Assembly: GCF_900250075.1 (NCBI RefSeq)
Contig: NZ_LT977070.1
Location: 1,495,634-1,559,633 of the forward strand
Direction: 5' to 3'
Origin: Cupriavidus taiwanensis
Lineage (GTDB): Bacteria > Pseudomonadota > Gammaproteobacteria > Burkholderiales > Burkholderiaceae
DNA length: 64,000 nt
Below are positions 49,359-58,311 of the stretch, piece by piece. Position numbers and translations under genes: made by a program. Within the stretch, counting starts at the first letter, position 1. Each line of letters begins with the position of its first letter. The notes under the pieces are model-generated. The model made no database searches. It worked only from the letters and a program-made list of their open reading frames with translations, and was not told the origin of the DNA.

Positions 49359-50778
49359 CCCGTCCGCCCGGCTGACCGACAAGGTCGCACAGGCCCTGCA
49401 GGCCGGTGCGGCCTTTGTTGTTTCTGGCGGTGCCACCGCGGCGCCGCCGACGGTCGCGGTGGCGCTGTCGGGCGGGCGCGACTCGGTCGCACTGCTGCAT
49501 GCCGCGCGCGCTGCGGTGGCGCAGGCGGGCGATGGCGCGCGCGTGGTGGCGCTGCATGTCCATCACGGCCTGCAGGCCGAGGCCGACGACTGGGACCGCT
49601 TCTGCGCCGCGCTGTGCGCGCAGTGGCAGGTCGGCTATTTCGTGCGGCGCGTGTCGGTGCGGCCGGCGGCGGGCGAGGGCGTGGAAGCCGCCGCGCGCCG
49701 CGCGCGCTATGCCGCGCTGGCGGCGATGTGCGCCGACAGCGGCGCGCGCCTGCTGCTGTTTGCCCACCACCAGGACGACCAGGTCGAGACCGTGCTGCTG
49801 CGGCTGTTCCGCGGCGCCGGCGTGGCCGGCATGGCCGGAATGCCGGCAATGCGCCCGCTGGATCCGCGCAGCGGCGTGATGCTGCTGCGTCCGTGGCTGG
49901 ACGTGCCGCGCGCCGGCATCGAGCAATACTGTGCCGCCAACGCGCTGCGGTGGATCGACGACCCGTCCAATGCCGACGGCCGCTATACGCGCAACGCCTT
50001 GCGCCAGCAACTGCCGGCGCTGCAGGCGGCGTTTCCGGCGCTGGCGGTCAACGTGGTGCAGGCCGCCGCGCATTTTGCCCAGGCCGGCGCGCTGATCGAC
50101 CAGATGGCTGCCGCCACGCTGGCCACGCTGGTGCGGTCTGGCCGCGACGCCGACACGCTGTCTGAACTCGACCTGCCGGGCCTGCGCGCGTTGCCCGGCG
50201 CGCAGGCCGATGCGGTACTGCGCCTGTGGCTGCGCGACCTCGGCGTGCGCGCCCCGTCCACCGCACGGCTGGCGGCGATGCGCGAGCAACTGGTCGCGCA
50301 CGCCGGCGGCGAGCCCGCCATCGCGCATGAGGGCCTGGTGCTGCGCCGTTTCCGTGAGCGCGTGCTGGCCTGCGTGCCGCCGCCGGCGATGGCGCCGGCA
50401 CCGGTGACGCTGGACTGGCGCGGCGAAGCCCGCATCGTCGTGCCCGCCTGGCGCGGCGAACTCCATTTCTTCCGCGACGACACCTTCGGCGTGCCCGAAG
50501 CGGTGCTGCGCCAGCCCTTGCGCCTGGCCGCGCGGCGCGGCGGCGAGCGTATCGTGCTGCGCCCCGGCGGCCCCGCCCGGGCGCTGAAGCAGGCCTGCCA
50601 GGAGGCCGGCATCCCGGCCTGGCGCAGGGCCTGGCTGCCGCTGCTGTGGGCCGGCGACACGCTGGTGCTGGCCGCCGGGCTGGGCATGCATCGCCGCTGG
50701 CCCGAGGCTGCGCCGGCGCCGCGCTGGCGCGTGGCGTGGCATCCGCAGGCGCCGACGCTGGCAATGCCACCGCGCTGA
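49324..50778 (+). CDS. tilS: tRNA(Ile)-lysidine synthase
   Basis: TilS converts C34 of tRNA-Ile(CAU) to lysidine so it reads AUA. The 484-residue N-type ATP-pyrophosphatase has the P-loop [17 protein letters not shown] (~45-60), [36 protein letters not shown] and [19 protein letters not shown], then the C-terminal TilS domains ([36 protein letters not shown]). The ATG at 49324 lies inside accA (35-bp overlap), an order conserved in betaproteobacteria; the ribosome-binding site is poor, so coupling to accA translation is likely. Confidence 0.93.
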   Translation: MASSRKPAPRTDPSARLTDKVAQALQAGAAFVVSGGATAAPPTVAVALSGGRDSVALLHAARAAVAQAGDGARVVALHVHHGLQAEADDWDRFCAALCAQWQVGYFVRRVSVRPAAGEGVEAAARRARYAALAAMCADSGARLLLFAHHQDDQVETVLLRLFRGAGVAGMAGMPAMRPLDPRSGVMLLRPWLDVPRAGIEQYCAANALRWIDDPSNADGRYTRNALRQQLPALQAAFPALAVNVVQAAAHFAQAGALIDQMAAATLATLVRSGRDADTLSELDLPGLRALPGAQADAVLRLWLRDLGVRAPSTARLAAMREQLVAHAGGEPAIAHEGLVLRRFRERVLACVPPPAMAPAPVTLDWRGEARIVVPAWRGELHFFRDDTFGVPEAVLRQPLRLAARRGGERIVLRPGGPARALKQACQEAGIPAWRRAWLPLLWAGDTLVLAAGLGMHRRWPEAAPAPRWRVAWHPQAPTLAMPPR

Positions 50779-50922
50779 CCTTGCCGAACGGCGGTTCGAT
50801 GGCGTTCGCCAGCCGTCGGCATCACATCCGGCCTGGCGCAGATAGTCCCCGTGCGCCTTGCCTGACCGGGCCGCTTCGTGTATTTTCAAGGGCTTTGCAC
50901 AATCGCTGGCGTCGACAAGAAG

Positions 50923-52176
50923 ATGGCTCTCATCGTTCACAAATACGGCGGCACTTCGATGGGTTCCACGGAACGCATCAAGAATGTCGCCAAGCGCGTT
51001 GCCAAGTGGCACCGCGCCGGTCACCGCGTAGTCGTGGTGCCTTCGGCCATGTCGGGCGAGACCAATCGCCTGCTGGGACTCGCCAAGGAAATTTCGCCCC
51101 AGCCCAATCCGCGTGAACTGGACATGCTCGCCTCCACCGGCGAACAGGCCAGCGTGGCGCTGCTGGCGATCGCCCTGCACGGCGAGGACATCGACGCCGT
51201 CAGCTACACCGGCTGGCAGGTTCCGGTGAAGACCGATTCGTCGTACACCAAGGCCCGCATCGAATCGATCGACGACGAGCGCATCCTGGCCGACCTCGAC
51301 GCCGGCCGCGTGGTCGTGATCACCGGCTTCCAGGGCATCGACGACGACGGCAACATCACCACGCTCGGCCGCGGCGGCTCGGACACCTCGGCCGTGGCCA
51401 TCGCCGCCGCGATCGAGGCCGACGAGTGCCTGATCTACACCGACGTCGACGGCGTCTACACCACCGATCCGCGCGTGGTCGAGGACGCCCGCCGCCTGGA
51501 CCAGATCACCTTCGAGGAAATGCTGGAAATGGCCAGCCTGGGCTCCAAGGTGCTGCAGATCCGCTCGGTGGAGTTCGCCGGCAAGTACCGCGTCAAGACC
51601 CGCGTGCTGTCGTCGCTGACCGACCCGCTTATGCCGCTCGAGCAGGAAATGCACTCGGGCACGCTGATCACTTTTGAGGAAGAAGACTCCACCATGGAAG
51701 CCGCTGTCATCTCCGGCATCGCCTTTGCCCGCGACGAAGCCAAGATCACCGTCCTGGGCGTGCCCGACAAGCCCGGCATCGCCTACCAGATCCTGGGCCC
51801 GGTCGCCGACGCCAACATCGACGTCGACATGATCATCCAGAACCAGTCCGTCGACGGCAAGACCGACTTCACCTTCACCGTGCCGCGCGGCGAGTACCAG
51901 CGCGCGCTGGCCATCCTGAACGATGGCGTGAAGGCGCACATCGGCGCCGGCAGCGTGTCGGGCGACCCCAAGGTGTCGAAGGTGTCGGTGGTGGGCGTGG
52001 GCATGCGCTCGCACGTCGGCATCGCCAGCAAGATGTTCCGCACGCTGTCGGAAGAGGGCATCAACATCCAGATGATCTCCACCTCGGAAATCAAGATCTC
52101 GGTGCTGATCGACGAGAAGTACATGGAGCTGGCCGTGCGCGCGCTGCACAAGGCCTTCGAACTGGAACAGGCGTGA
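50923..52176 (+). CDS. lysC: Aspartokinase
   Basis: LysC phosphorylates aspartate, the entry to lysine, threonine, methionine and diaminopimelate synthesis; dapA at 28654 is in the same pathway. The 417-residue protein begins [20 protein letters not shown], has the kinase motifs [16 protein letters not shown] and [15 protein letters not shown], and two C-terminal ACT domains (from ~265: [21 protein letters not shown], and [19 protein letters not shown]), which carry feedback control by lysine and/or threonine. The start at 50923 was chosen over GTG at 50878 because it gives the standard N-terminus. Confidence 0.97.
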   Translation: MALIVHKYGGTSMGSTERIKNVAKRVAKWHRAGHRVVVVPSAMSGETNRLLGLAKEISPQPNPRELDMLASTGEQASVALLAIALHGEDIDAVSYTGWQVPVKTDSSYTKARIESIDDERILADLDAGRVVVITGFQGIDDDGNITTLGRGGSDTSAVAIAAAIEADECLIYTDVDGVYTTDPRVVEDARRLDQITFEEMLEMASLGSKVLQIRSVEFAGKYRVKTRVLSSLTDPLMPLEQEMHSGTLITFEEEDSTMEAAVISGIAFARDEAKITVLGVPDKPGIAYQILGPVADANIDVDMIIQNQSVDGKTDFTFTVPRGEYQRALAILNDGVKAHIGAGSVSGDPKVSKVSVVGVGMRSHVGIASKMFRTLSEEGINIQMISTSEIKISVLIDEKYMELAVRALHKAFELEQA

Positions 52177-52235
52177 TCCGTTCGTAAGCTTTTCTGGCGA
52201 GGCCGCAAAATTTGTGTTGAGTCATCGATTTTTCA

Positions 52236-52264
52236 TTGACCAACCCCGGCGGCATCGCTAGAAT
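52236..52264 (+). promoter_or_regulatory. Sigma-70 promoter of tRNA-Ser
   Basis: TTGACC (52236-52241) and TAGAAT (52259-52264) with an optimal 17-bp spacer, 41 bp upstream of the tRNA. This is the best-matching promoter in the window. Transcription should begin near 52271. Confidence 0.85.
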
Positions 52265-52272
52265 ACGCGCTT

Positions 52273-52297
52273 CGTTGTGTGGCTCCCTCACACAACG
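52273..52297 (+). other. Leader hairpin before tRNA-Ser
   Basis: CGTTGTGTG (52273-52281) and CACACAACG (52289-52297) form a perfect 9-bp stem with a 7-nt loop between the expected transcription start and the tRNA 5' end. It would be part of the precursor leader removed by RNase P. Confidence 0.6.
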
Positions 52298-52305
52298 CAA
52301 GTTTG

Positions 52306-52399
52306 GGAGACGTGGCCGAGAGGTCGAAGGCACTCCCCTGCTAAGGGAGCATCCGGGCCAAAACCTGGATCGAGGGTTCGAATCCCTCCGTCTCCGCCA
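52306..52399 (+). tRNA. tRNA-Ser (anticodon GCT)
   Basis: A 94-nt serine tRNA with a class II long variable arm. The acceptor stem GGAGACG pairs with CGTCTCC (52389-52395), followed by discriminator G and encoded CCA. The anticodon stem CTCCC/GGGAG encloses CTGCTAA with anticodon GCT at 52340-52342, reading AGC and AGU codons. The T arm has GGTTCGAATCC. A strong promoter lies upstream and a perfect terminator downstream, so it forms a separate transcription unit. Confidence 0.97.
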
Positions 52400-52422
52400 A
52401 TGATAACCGTCCTTGGCGGCGG

Positions 52423-52460
52423 AACCCCGGAAGATCGCGGTCTTCCGGGGTTTTGTTTTT
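52423..52460 (+). terminator. Rho-independent terminator of tRNA-Ser
   Basis: A perfect 12-bp stem (AACCCCGGAAGA at 52423-52434, TCTTCCGGGGTT at 52441-52452) with a 6-nt loop and a T-rich tail. Its left arm is nearly the same as that of the terminator after pyruvate carboxylase at 57375. The rest of the 52400-52663 gap shows no further element I can name. Confidence 0.93.
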
Positions 52461-52663
52461 TTGGCGCCCCGCAGGGCGCATCCCACCCCATCGGCAATCC
52501 GTTCGCGTTGCCTTGCGCCGCTCCCCCGATGCGTGCGCCGATTCTCCTTTACTTCCTCTTTCCGGCGTGCTCCAGATTCATATTGAGCATCGGCTTTGCC
52601 GGTGCCAGAATTCCCTGCATGCGGAGGCGTGGCGCCGGCAGCTGGCCGGATCGCCTCACCGCG

Positions 52664-53611
52664 ATGGCGGGACGGATCGGGATGCACATGGACCGGGAAC
52701 TGCTGCACCAGGCGTCGGAGGGTTCGGTACTGTTCGCGGATGTCAGCGGCAGTACGCGGCTCTATGAGCGCGCGGGCAACGCCGCCGCCCTTGCCGCGGT
52801 CGGCCGTTGCATCGCTGCGATGAAATCCTGTTCCGAGGCCTCGCAAGGCCGGCTCATCAAGACCATCGGCGACGAGGTCATGGTGCTGTTCCCCTGCGCC
52901 GAGCAGGCGTTGCAGGCGGCATTGGACATACAGCGGGCGGTTGCCGAGCTGCCGCCCGTGGCCGGCTTCACCATGTCGTCGCACATCGGCTTCCATCATG
53001 GTCCGATCCTGTCCGATGCGTCCGGCGATGTCTTCGGCGATGCCGTGAACCTTGCCGCGCGGCTGTCCGGGCTCGCCGCGCGCGGCCAGATCATCACCAG
53101 CAAGGACGCGGTGGCGGACCTGCCCGCGCCGCTGCGCCAGATGACGCGCTACCTGTACCCGATCCACGTGCGCGGCAGGGCGCAGCCGGTCGAGTTGTAC
53201 GAGGCGATCTGGCAGCAGGCCACCGACCTGACCCTGATCGCGGGATTCAAGGAGCCGCCGGCGCATGCCGCTTTCCTCACCTTGCGCTACCGGGACACCG
53301 TGGTCGAGATGAACGCGGTCTCGGCGCCGGTCACCATCGGGCGTGACGCCGGCATGACCATCGTGGTGTCGGACCGCCTGGCGTCGCGGTTCCAGGCCAT
53401 GGCCGAGCCGCGCGCCGGCCGCTATGTACTGATCGACAGGAGCTCGAACGGCACCCACGTCAGCATGGACGGCGCCGAGCCATTCATTTTGCGCCGCGAC
53501 GAGGTCACGCTGAGGGGGCACGGCTGGATCGGGTTTGGCCAGTGGACGGGGCCGAGCGCGGAGTGCATCGAATTCGCCCTGCAGGTGGACAAGACCAGCG
53601 CGGGGCGATAG
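52664..53611 (+). CDS. Class III nucleotide cyclase with FHA domain
   Basis: A ~315-residue cytoplasmic protein with an N-terminal class III adenylate/guanylate cyclase domain (~10-170) and a C-terminal FHA phosphothreonine-binding domain (~210-305). The cyclase part has the metal Asp in VLFADVSGSTRLYE, the second in KTIGDEVMVLF, and GDVFGDAVNLAARLSGLA. The FHA part has VTIGRDAGMTIVVSDRLASR and RSSNGTHVSM, though an Arg-Phe stands where the usual Ser-His is expected. The start is uncertain: in-frame ATGs at 52619, 52664, 52682 and 52688, none with a good ribosome-binding site. It may make cAMP in response to a phosphoprotein partner. Confidence 0.82.
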   Translation: MAGRIGMHMDRELLHQASEGSVLFADVSGSTRLYERAGNAAALAAVGRCIAAMKSCSEASQGRLIKTIGDEVMVLFPCAEQALQAALDIQRAVAELPPVAGFTMSSHIGFHHGPILSDASGDVFGDAVNLAARLSGLAARGQIITSKDAVADLPAPLRQMTRYLYPIHVRGRAQPVELYEAIWQQATDLTLIAGFKEPPAHAAFLTLRYRDTVVEMNAVSAPVTIGRDAGMTIVVSDRLASRFQAMAEPRAGRYVLIDRSSNGTHVSMDGAEPFILRRDEVTLRGHGWIGFGQWTGPSAECIEFALQVDKTSAGR

Positions 53612-53829
53612 CTGCAATTCGCATGAAAACGGCGTGGGAATTTCAGTTTTGAATTCCAGGCCGGCGTGGCGGCGCTGAAAATCCTTTTGTAAATCAACAA
53701 GAGCGTCGGTGGCTCGTTTCTTGCGCCCACCAGGATGCAGGCGCATGCTGGTTGCCGCCTGTGATCCGCCATTCCCCATCACCCGACTTTCCGTGGCCAC
53801 CGCGCACGGAGGGCTATTTTCTTACCGCC

Positions 53830-56800
53830 ATGGACTACCGCCCGATCCAATCCCTGCTGATTGCCAACCGCTCCGAGATCGCGATCCGCGTGATGCGCGC
53901 GGCCGCCGAGATGAATGTGCGCACGGTGGCGATCTATTCGAAGGAAGACCGCCTCGCGCTGCATCGCTTCAAGGCCGACGAGAGCTATCTGGTCGGCGAG
54001 GGCAAGAAGCCGCTGGCGGCTTATCTCGATATCGGCGACATCCTGCGCATTGCGCGCCAGGCCGGGGTCGACGCGATCCATCCGGGCTATGGCTTCCTGT
54101 CGGAGAACCCGGAGTTCGCGCAGGCCGTGATCGATGCCGGCATCCGCTGGATCGGCCCGTTGCCGGAGGTGATGCGCAAGCTCGGCAACAAGGTCGCGGC
54201 GCGCAACGCGGCGATCGCCGCGGGCGTGCCGGTAATGCCGGCAACCGATCCCTTGCCGCATGACCTGGAGGCGTGCAAGCGCCTGGCCGCCGACATCGGC
54301 TATCCGCTGATGCTGAAGGCGAGCTGGGGCGGCGGCGGGCGCGGCATGCGCGTGCTCGAAAGCGAGCAGGACCTGGAGGGCGCGCTCGCCGCGGCGCGGC
54401 GCGAGGCGCTGGCGGCATTCGGCAACGACGAGGTCTATGTCGAGAAGCTGGTGCGCAATGCGCGCCACGTCGAAGTGCAGGTGCTGGGCGACACGCATGG
54501 CAACCTGGTGCACCTGTACGAGCGCGACTGCACCGTGCAGCGGCGCAACCAGAAGGTGGTCGAGCGCGCGCCGGCGCCGTATCTCGACGCTGCCGGCCGC
54601 AGCGCGCTATGCGAGTCGGCGCTGCGGCTGATGCGCGCGGTCGGCTATACCCACGCCGGCACGGTCGAGTTTTTGATGGATGCCGACTCCGGCCAGTTCT
54701 ACTTCATCGAAGTCAATCCACGAATCCAGGTCGAACACACCGTTACCGAGATGGTTACGGGCATCGATATCGTCAAGGCGCAGATCCGCATCACTGAGGG
54801 CGGCCATATCGGCATGACCGAGAACACCCGCGATGCCGAGGGCAGGATCGTGGTGCGCGCCGCGGGCGTGCCGGTCCAGCAGGACATCGCGCTGAACGGC
54901 CATGCGCTGCAGTGCCGGATCACCACCGAGGACCCGGAAAACGGTTTCCTGCCGGACTACGGCCGCCTCACCGCGTATCGCAGCGCCGCGGGCTTCGGCG
55001 TGCGGCTCGATGCGGGCACCGCCTATGGCGGCGCGGTGATCACGCCGTACTACGATTCGCTGCTGGTCAAGGTCACCACCTGGGCGCCGACCGCGCCGGA
55101 ATCGATGCGGCGCATGGACCGCGCGCTGCGCGAGTTCCGCATCCGCGGCGTCGCGTCCAACCTGCAGTTCCTCGAGAACGTCATCAACCATCCCGCGTTC
55201 CGCTCGGGCGACGTCACCACGCGCTTTATCGACAAGACTCCGGAACTGCTGGCTTTTGCCAAACGCCAGGACCGCGCCACCAAGCTGCTGCGCTACCTGG
55301 GCGAAGTCTGTGTCAACGGACACCCGGAGCTGAGCGGGCGCGCGCTGCCGTCGCTGCCTCTGCCCGCGCCGGTGCTGCCGGCGATCGACACCAGCGCCGC
55401 GCTGCCGTACGGCACGCGCGACCGGCTGCGCGAGCTGGGCGCGGAGAAGTTCTCGCGCTGGATGCTGGAGCAGAAGCGGGTGCTGCTGACCGACACCACC
55501 ATGCGCGATGCACACCAGTCGCTGTTCGCCACGCGCATGCGCAGCGCCGACATGCTGCCGATCGCGCCGTTCTATGCGCGCGAGCTGTCGCAGCTGTTCT
55601 CGCTGGAGTGCTGGGGCGGCGCCACCTTCGACGTGGCGCTGCGCTTCCTCAAGGAAGACCCGTGGCAGCGCCTGGAGCAGTTGCGTGAGCGCGTGCCCAA
55701 CGTGCTGTTCCAGATGCTGCTGCGCGGCTCCAATGCGGTCGGCTACACCAACTATGCCGACAACGTGGTGCGCTTCTTCGTGCGCCAGGCGGCCAGCGCC
55801 GGCGTGGACGTGTTCCGCGTGTTCGATTCGCTCAACTGGGTGCGCAATATGCGCGTGGCGATCGATGCCGTCGGTGAAAGCGGCGCGCTGTGCGAGGGCG
55901 CGATCTGCTATACCGGCGACCTGTTCGACCCGAAGCGTTCCAAGTACGACCTGAAGTACTACGTCGGCATCGCGCGCGAGCTGCAGCAGGCCGGCGTGCA
56001 TGTGCTGGGCATCAAGGACATGGCCGGGATCTGCCGGCCGCAGGCGGCCGCGGCGCTGGTCAGGGCGCTCAAGGAAGAGACCGGGTTGCCGGTGCACTTC
56101 CACACGCACGACACCAGCGGCATCTCGGCCGCGTCGGCGCTGGCCGCGATCGAGGCCGGCTGCGATGCGGTCGACGGCGCGCTCGACGCGATGAGCGGGC
56201 TGACCTCGCAGCCCAACCTGTCGAGCATCGCCGCGGCACTGGCCGGCAGCGAGCGCGATCCGGGCCTGAACCTGGAGCGCCTGCACGAGGCATCGATGTA
56301 TTGGGAGGGGGTGCGCCGCTACTACGCGCCGTTCGAATCCGAGATCCGCGCCGGCACCGCCGACGTCTATCGCCACGAGATGCCGGGCGGGCAGTACACC
56401 AACCTGCGCGAGCAGGCGCGCTCGCTTGGCATCGAGCACCGCTGGACCGAGGTCTCGCGCGCCTACGCCGAGGTCAACCAGATGTTCGGCGATATCGTCA
56501 AGGTCACGCCGACCTCCAAGGTGGTTGGCGACCTGGCGCTGATGATGGTGGCCAACGACCTGAGCGCGGCGGACGTGTGCGACCCGGGCAAGGAGATCGC
56601 CTTCCCGGAATCGGTGGTGTCGCTGTTCCGGGGCGAGCTGGGATTCCCGCCCGACGGCTTCCCGGCGGCGCTGTCGCGCAAGGTGCTGCGCGGCGAGCCG
56701 CCGGCGCCGTACCGGCCCGGCGACCAGATCGCGCCGGTCGACCTCGACGCGGCCCGCGCCGCGGGCGCGGCGGCGTGCGAGCAGCCGCTCGACGACCGCC

Positions 56801-57333
56801 AGCTGGCCTCGTACCTGATGTATCCCAAGCAGGCCGCCGAGTACCACGCGCATGTGCGCCAGTACAGCGATACCTCGGTGGTGCCCACGCCGGCCTACCT
56901 GTACGGCCTGCAGCCGCAGGAAGAGGTGGCGATCGACATCGAGCCCGGCAAGACCCTGCTGGTGTCGCTGCAGGGCACCCATCCCGATGCCGACGAAGGC
57001 AAGATCAAGGTCCAGTTCGAGCTGAACGGGCAGTCGCGCACCACGCTGGTCGAACAGCGCAGCACCGCGCAGGCCGCGGCCGCGCGCCAGGGCCGGGCGG
57101 TGGCCGAGCCGGACAATCCGCTGCATGTTGCCGCGCCCATGCCGGGCTCGATCGTGACGGTGGCGGTGCAGCCCGGCCAGCGCGTGGCCGCGGGCACCAC
57201 GCTGCTGGCGCTGGAGGCGATGAAGATGGAGACCCATATCGCCGCGGAGCGGGACTGCGAGATCGCGGCGGTGCATGTGAAGGCGGGCGATCGGGTGGCG
57301 GCGAAGGATTTGCTGGTGGAACTGAAGGACTGA
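53830..57333 (+). CDS. pyc: Pyruvate carboxylase
   Basis: Pyc carboxylates pyruvate to oxaloacetate, replenishing the citric acid cycle. The single-chain 1,167-residue enzyme has biotin carboxylase (~1-465: SLLIANRSEIAIRVMRA, KASWGGGGRGMRV, YFIEVNPRIQVEHTVTE), the carboxyltransferase barrel (~540-810: LLTDTTMRDAHQSLFATRMR, HFHTHDTSG), a PYC/OADA domain, and the biotinyl domain with the biotin Lys1132 in LEAMKMETH. ATG at 53830 gives the family N-terminus; the in-frame ATG at 53752 adds 26 unconserved residues. GGAGGG at 53808-53813 is too far from 53830 to be ideal. A terminator follows. Confidence 0.96.
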   Translation: MDYRPIQSLLIANRSEIAIRVMRAAAEMNVRTVAIYSKEDRLALHRFKADESYLVGEGKKPLAAYLDIGDILRIARQAGVDAIHPGYGFLSENPEFAQAVIDAGIRWIGPLPEVMRKLGNKVAARNAAIAAGVPVMPATDPLPHDLEACKRLAADIGYPLMLKASWGGGGRGMRVLESEQDLEGALAAARREALAAFGNDEVYVEKLVRNARHVEVQVLGDTHGNLVHLYERDCTVQRRNQKVVERAPAPYLDAAGRSALCESALRLMRAVGYTHAGTVEFLMDADSGQFYFIEVNPRIQVEHTVTEMVTGIDIVKAQIRITEGGHIGMTENTRDAEGRIVVRAAGVPVQQDIALNGHALQCRITTEDPENGFLPDYGRLTAYRSAAGFGVRLDAGTAYGGAVITPYYDSLLVKVTTWAPTAPESMRRMDRALREFRIRGVASNLQFLENVINHPAFRSGDVTTRFIDKTPELLAFAKRQDRATKLLRYLGEVCVNGHPELSGRALPSLPLPAPVLPAIDTSAALPYGTRDRLRELGAEKFSRWMLEQKRVLLTDTTMRDAHQSLFATRMRSADMLPIAPFYARELSQLFSLECWGGATFDVALRFLKEDPWQRLEQLRERVPNVLFQMLLRGSNAVGYTNYADNVVRFFVRQAASAGVDVFRVFDSLNWVRNMRVAIDAVGESGALCEGAICYTGDLFDPKRSKYDLKYYVGIARELQQAGVHVLGIKDMAGICRPQAAAALVRALKEETGLPVHFHTHDTSGISAASALAAIEAGCDAVDGALDAMSGLTSQPNLSSIAAALAGSERDPGLNLERLHEASMYWEGVRRYYAPFESEIRAGTADVYRHEMPGGQYTNLREQARSLGIEHRWTEVSRAYAEVNQMFGDIVKVTPTSKVVGDLALMMVANDLSAADVCDPGKEIAFPESVVSLFRGELGFPPDGFPAALSRKVLRGEPPAPYRPGDQIAPVDLDAARAAGAAACEQPLDDRQLASYLMYPKQAAEYHAHVRQYSDTSVVPTPAYLYGLQPQEEVAIDIEPGKTLLVSLQGTHPDADEGKIKVQFELNGQSRTTLVEQRSTAQAAAARQGRAVAEPDNPLHVAAPMPGSIVTVAVQPGQRVAAGTTLLALEAMKMETHIAAERDCEIAAVHVKAGDRVAAKDLLVELKD

Positions 57334-57374
57334 CGGCCGGCTGCGCCCGCCGCGCCTGTGCGGGCCATCCATGG

Positions 57375-57411
57375 AACCCCGGAAGACCTCGGTCCTGCCG
57401 GGGTTTTTTTT
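57375..57411 (+). terminator. Rho-independent terminator of pyc
   Basis: Stem AACCCCGG (57375-57382) with CCGGGGTT (57398-57405), an imperfect inner stem, and a run of eight T from 57404. Its sequence is similar to the tRNA-Ser terminator at 52423. The rest of the 270-bp gap before the pagL-like gene holds no clear element. Confidence 0.88.
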
Positions 57412-57603
57412 GTCTGGATGACGCTGCAGCCGGGCGGCCATGCCTCGCCTTCGTAGCGCGTCCCGCCACATTGTTCCGGCTTTGGAACACTGTGTTTGCC
57501 TGAAACGGGCTTCTGCAATCTCTAAGCGCTGCTATCGTGTCGAGCCGTGATCAAAACAAAGTGGTGGCGTGCCAGTCTCGCAGGCGCTGCCCGACATGGA
57601 CGG

Positions 57604-58179
57604 ATGTCAGTGAAGAAAAACACATTGTCAGGGGGGCTGCCGCGCGCGGCCGTGGTGTCATTGGCGGCTTGCCTGCTGGCGCTGCCGTCCGCCGCCGGCG
57701 CGGCGGCATTCTCGATGCAGGCGGGCTATGGGCGCGACAACCGGCACGGCGTGGAGAAATACGAAGTGTCGGCGCGCTGGGACGAGATCGTGCAGTGGCA
57801 GCTGTCGAACCGGCTGGCGCTGGCGCTGGACGGCGAGGTCAATGTTGCCAACTGGCGCGCGCTGTCGTCGCGGCCGTCGAGCCAGTTGATGGAGTTCGGG
57901 GTGTCGCCGATCTTCCGGCTCAGCTATGCGGGTGACCATGTTACGCCGTTCGTCGAGGCCTCGGTGGGCCTGCGCGTGCTGAGCCACACCGAAATCGCCG
58001 GCGGCCATCGCATGGGCTCGGCTTTTCAGTTTTCCGACATGATCGGCGTGGGCGTCGCCTTCGGCAAGGCACAGCGGCTGACGATCGGCTATCGGTTCCA
58101 GCATCTGTCCAACGGCGGCATCCAGGACCCCAATCCCGGCACCAACTTCAGCATGGGCTACGTGCGCTACCGCTTCTGA
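57604..58179 (+). CDS. pagL: PagL-like lipid A 3-O-deacylase
   Basis: A 191-residue outer-membrane beta-barrel protein with a signal peptide (AVVSLAACLLALPSAAGAAA, cleavage ~33) and a C-terminal aromatic end (YVRYRF). It resembles PagL, which removes the 3-O acyl chain of lipid A; FQHLSNGGIQDPNPGTNF carries the His and Ser of the active site. The third triad residue, Glu in the P. aeruginosa enzyme, reads Asn at the matching place by my count. The start is either ATG at 57604 or GTG at 57547. It stands alone, 270 bp after pyc. Confidence 0.82.
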   Translation: MSVKKNTLSGGLPRAAVVSLAACLLALPSAAGAAAFSMQAGYGRDNRHGVEKYEVSARWDEIVQWQLSNRLALALDGEVNVANWRALSSRPSSQLMEFGVSPIFRLSYAGDHVTPFVEASVGLRVLSHTEIAGGHRMGSAFQFSDMIGVGVAFGKAQRLTIGYRFQHLSNGGIQDPNPGTNFSMGYVRYRF

Positions 58180-58311
58180 CCGCCGGCGGCATCGTTCCAG
58201 CGGCAGGACGCTGCATCGCAATCCTGCCGCCTACCGCGCGCCGGCCGCGGCACCTATCATCGCTTCATGGATCATTGCCGGCCCGCGTGGCCGGCATTCT
58301 CGGAGATCGAC

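Noticed and set aside
49333..52149. 938-codon open frame on the minus strand opposite tilS and lysC
   Set aside because: It is antisense to two clear genes and has the low-complexity Arg/His/Gln/Ala composition that GC-rich shadow frames show. No family motif is seen.
52277..52663. N-terminal extension of the cyclase frame
   Set aside because: The open frame runs through tRNA-Ser and its terminator, so a protein cannot start there.
54607..57471. 954-codon open frame on the minus strand opposite pyc
   Set aside because: Shadow of the pyc codon pattern; no domain, and the composition is typical of third-position GC bias.
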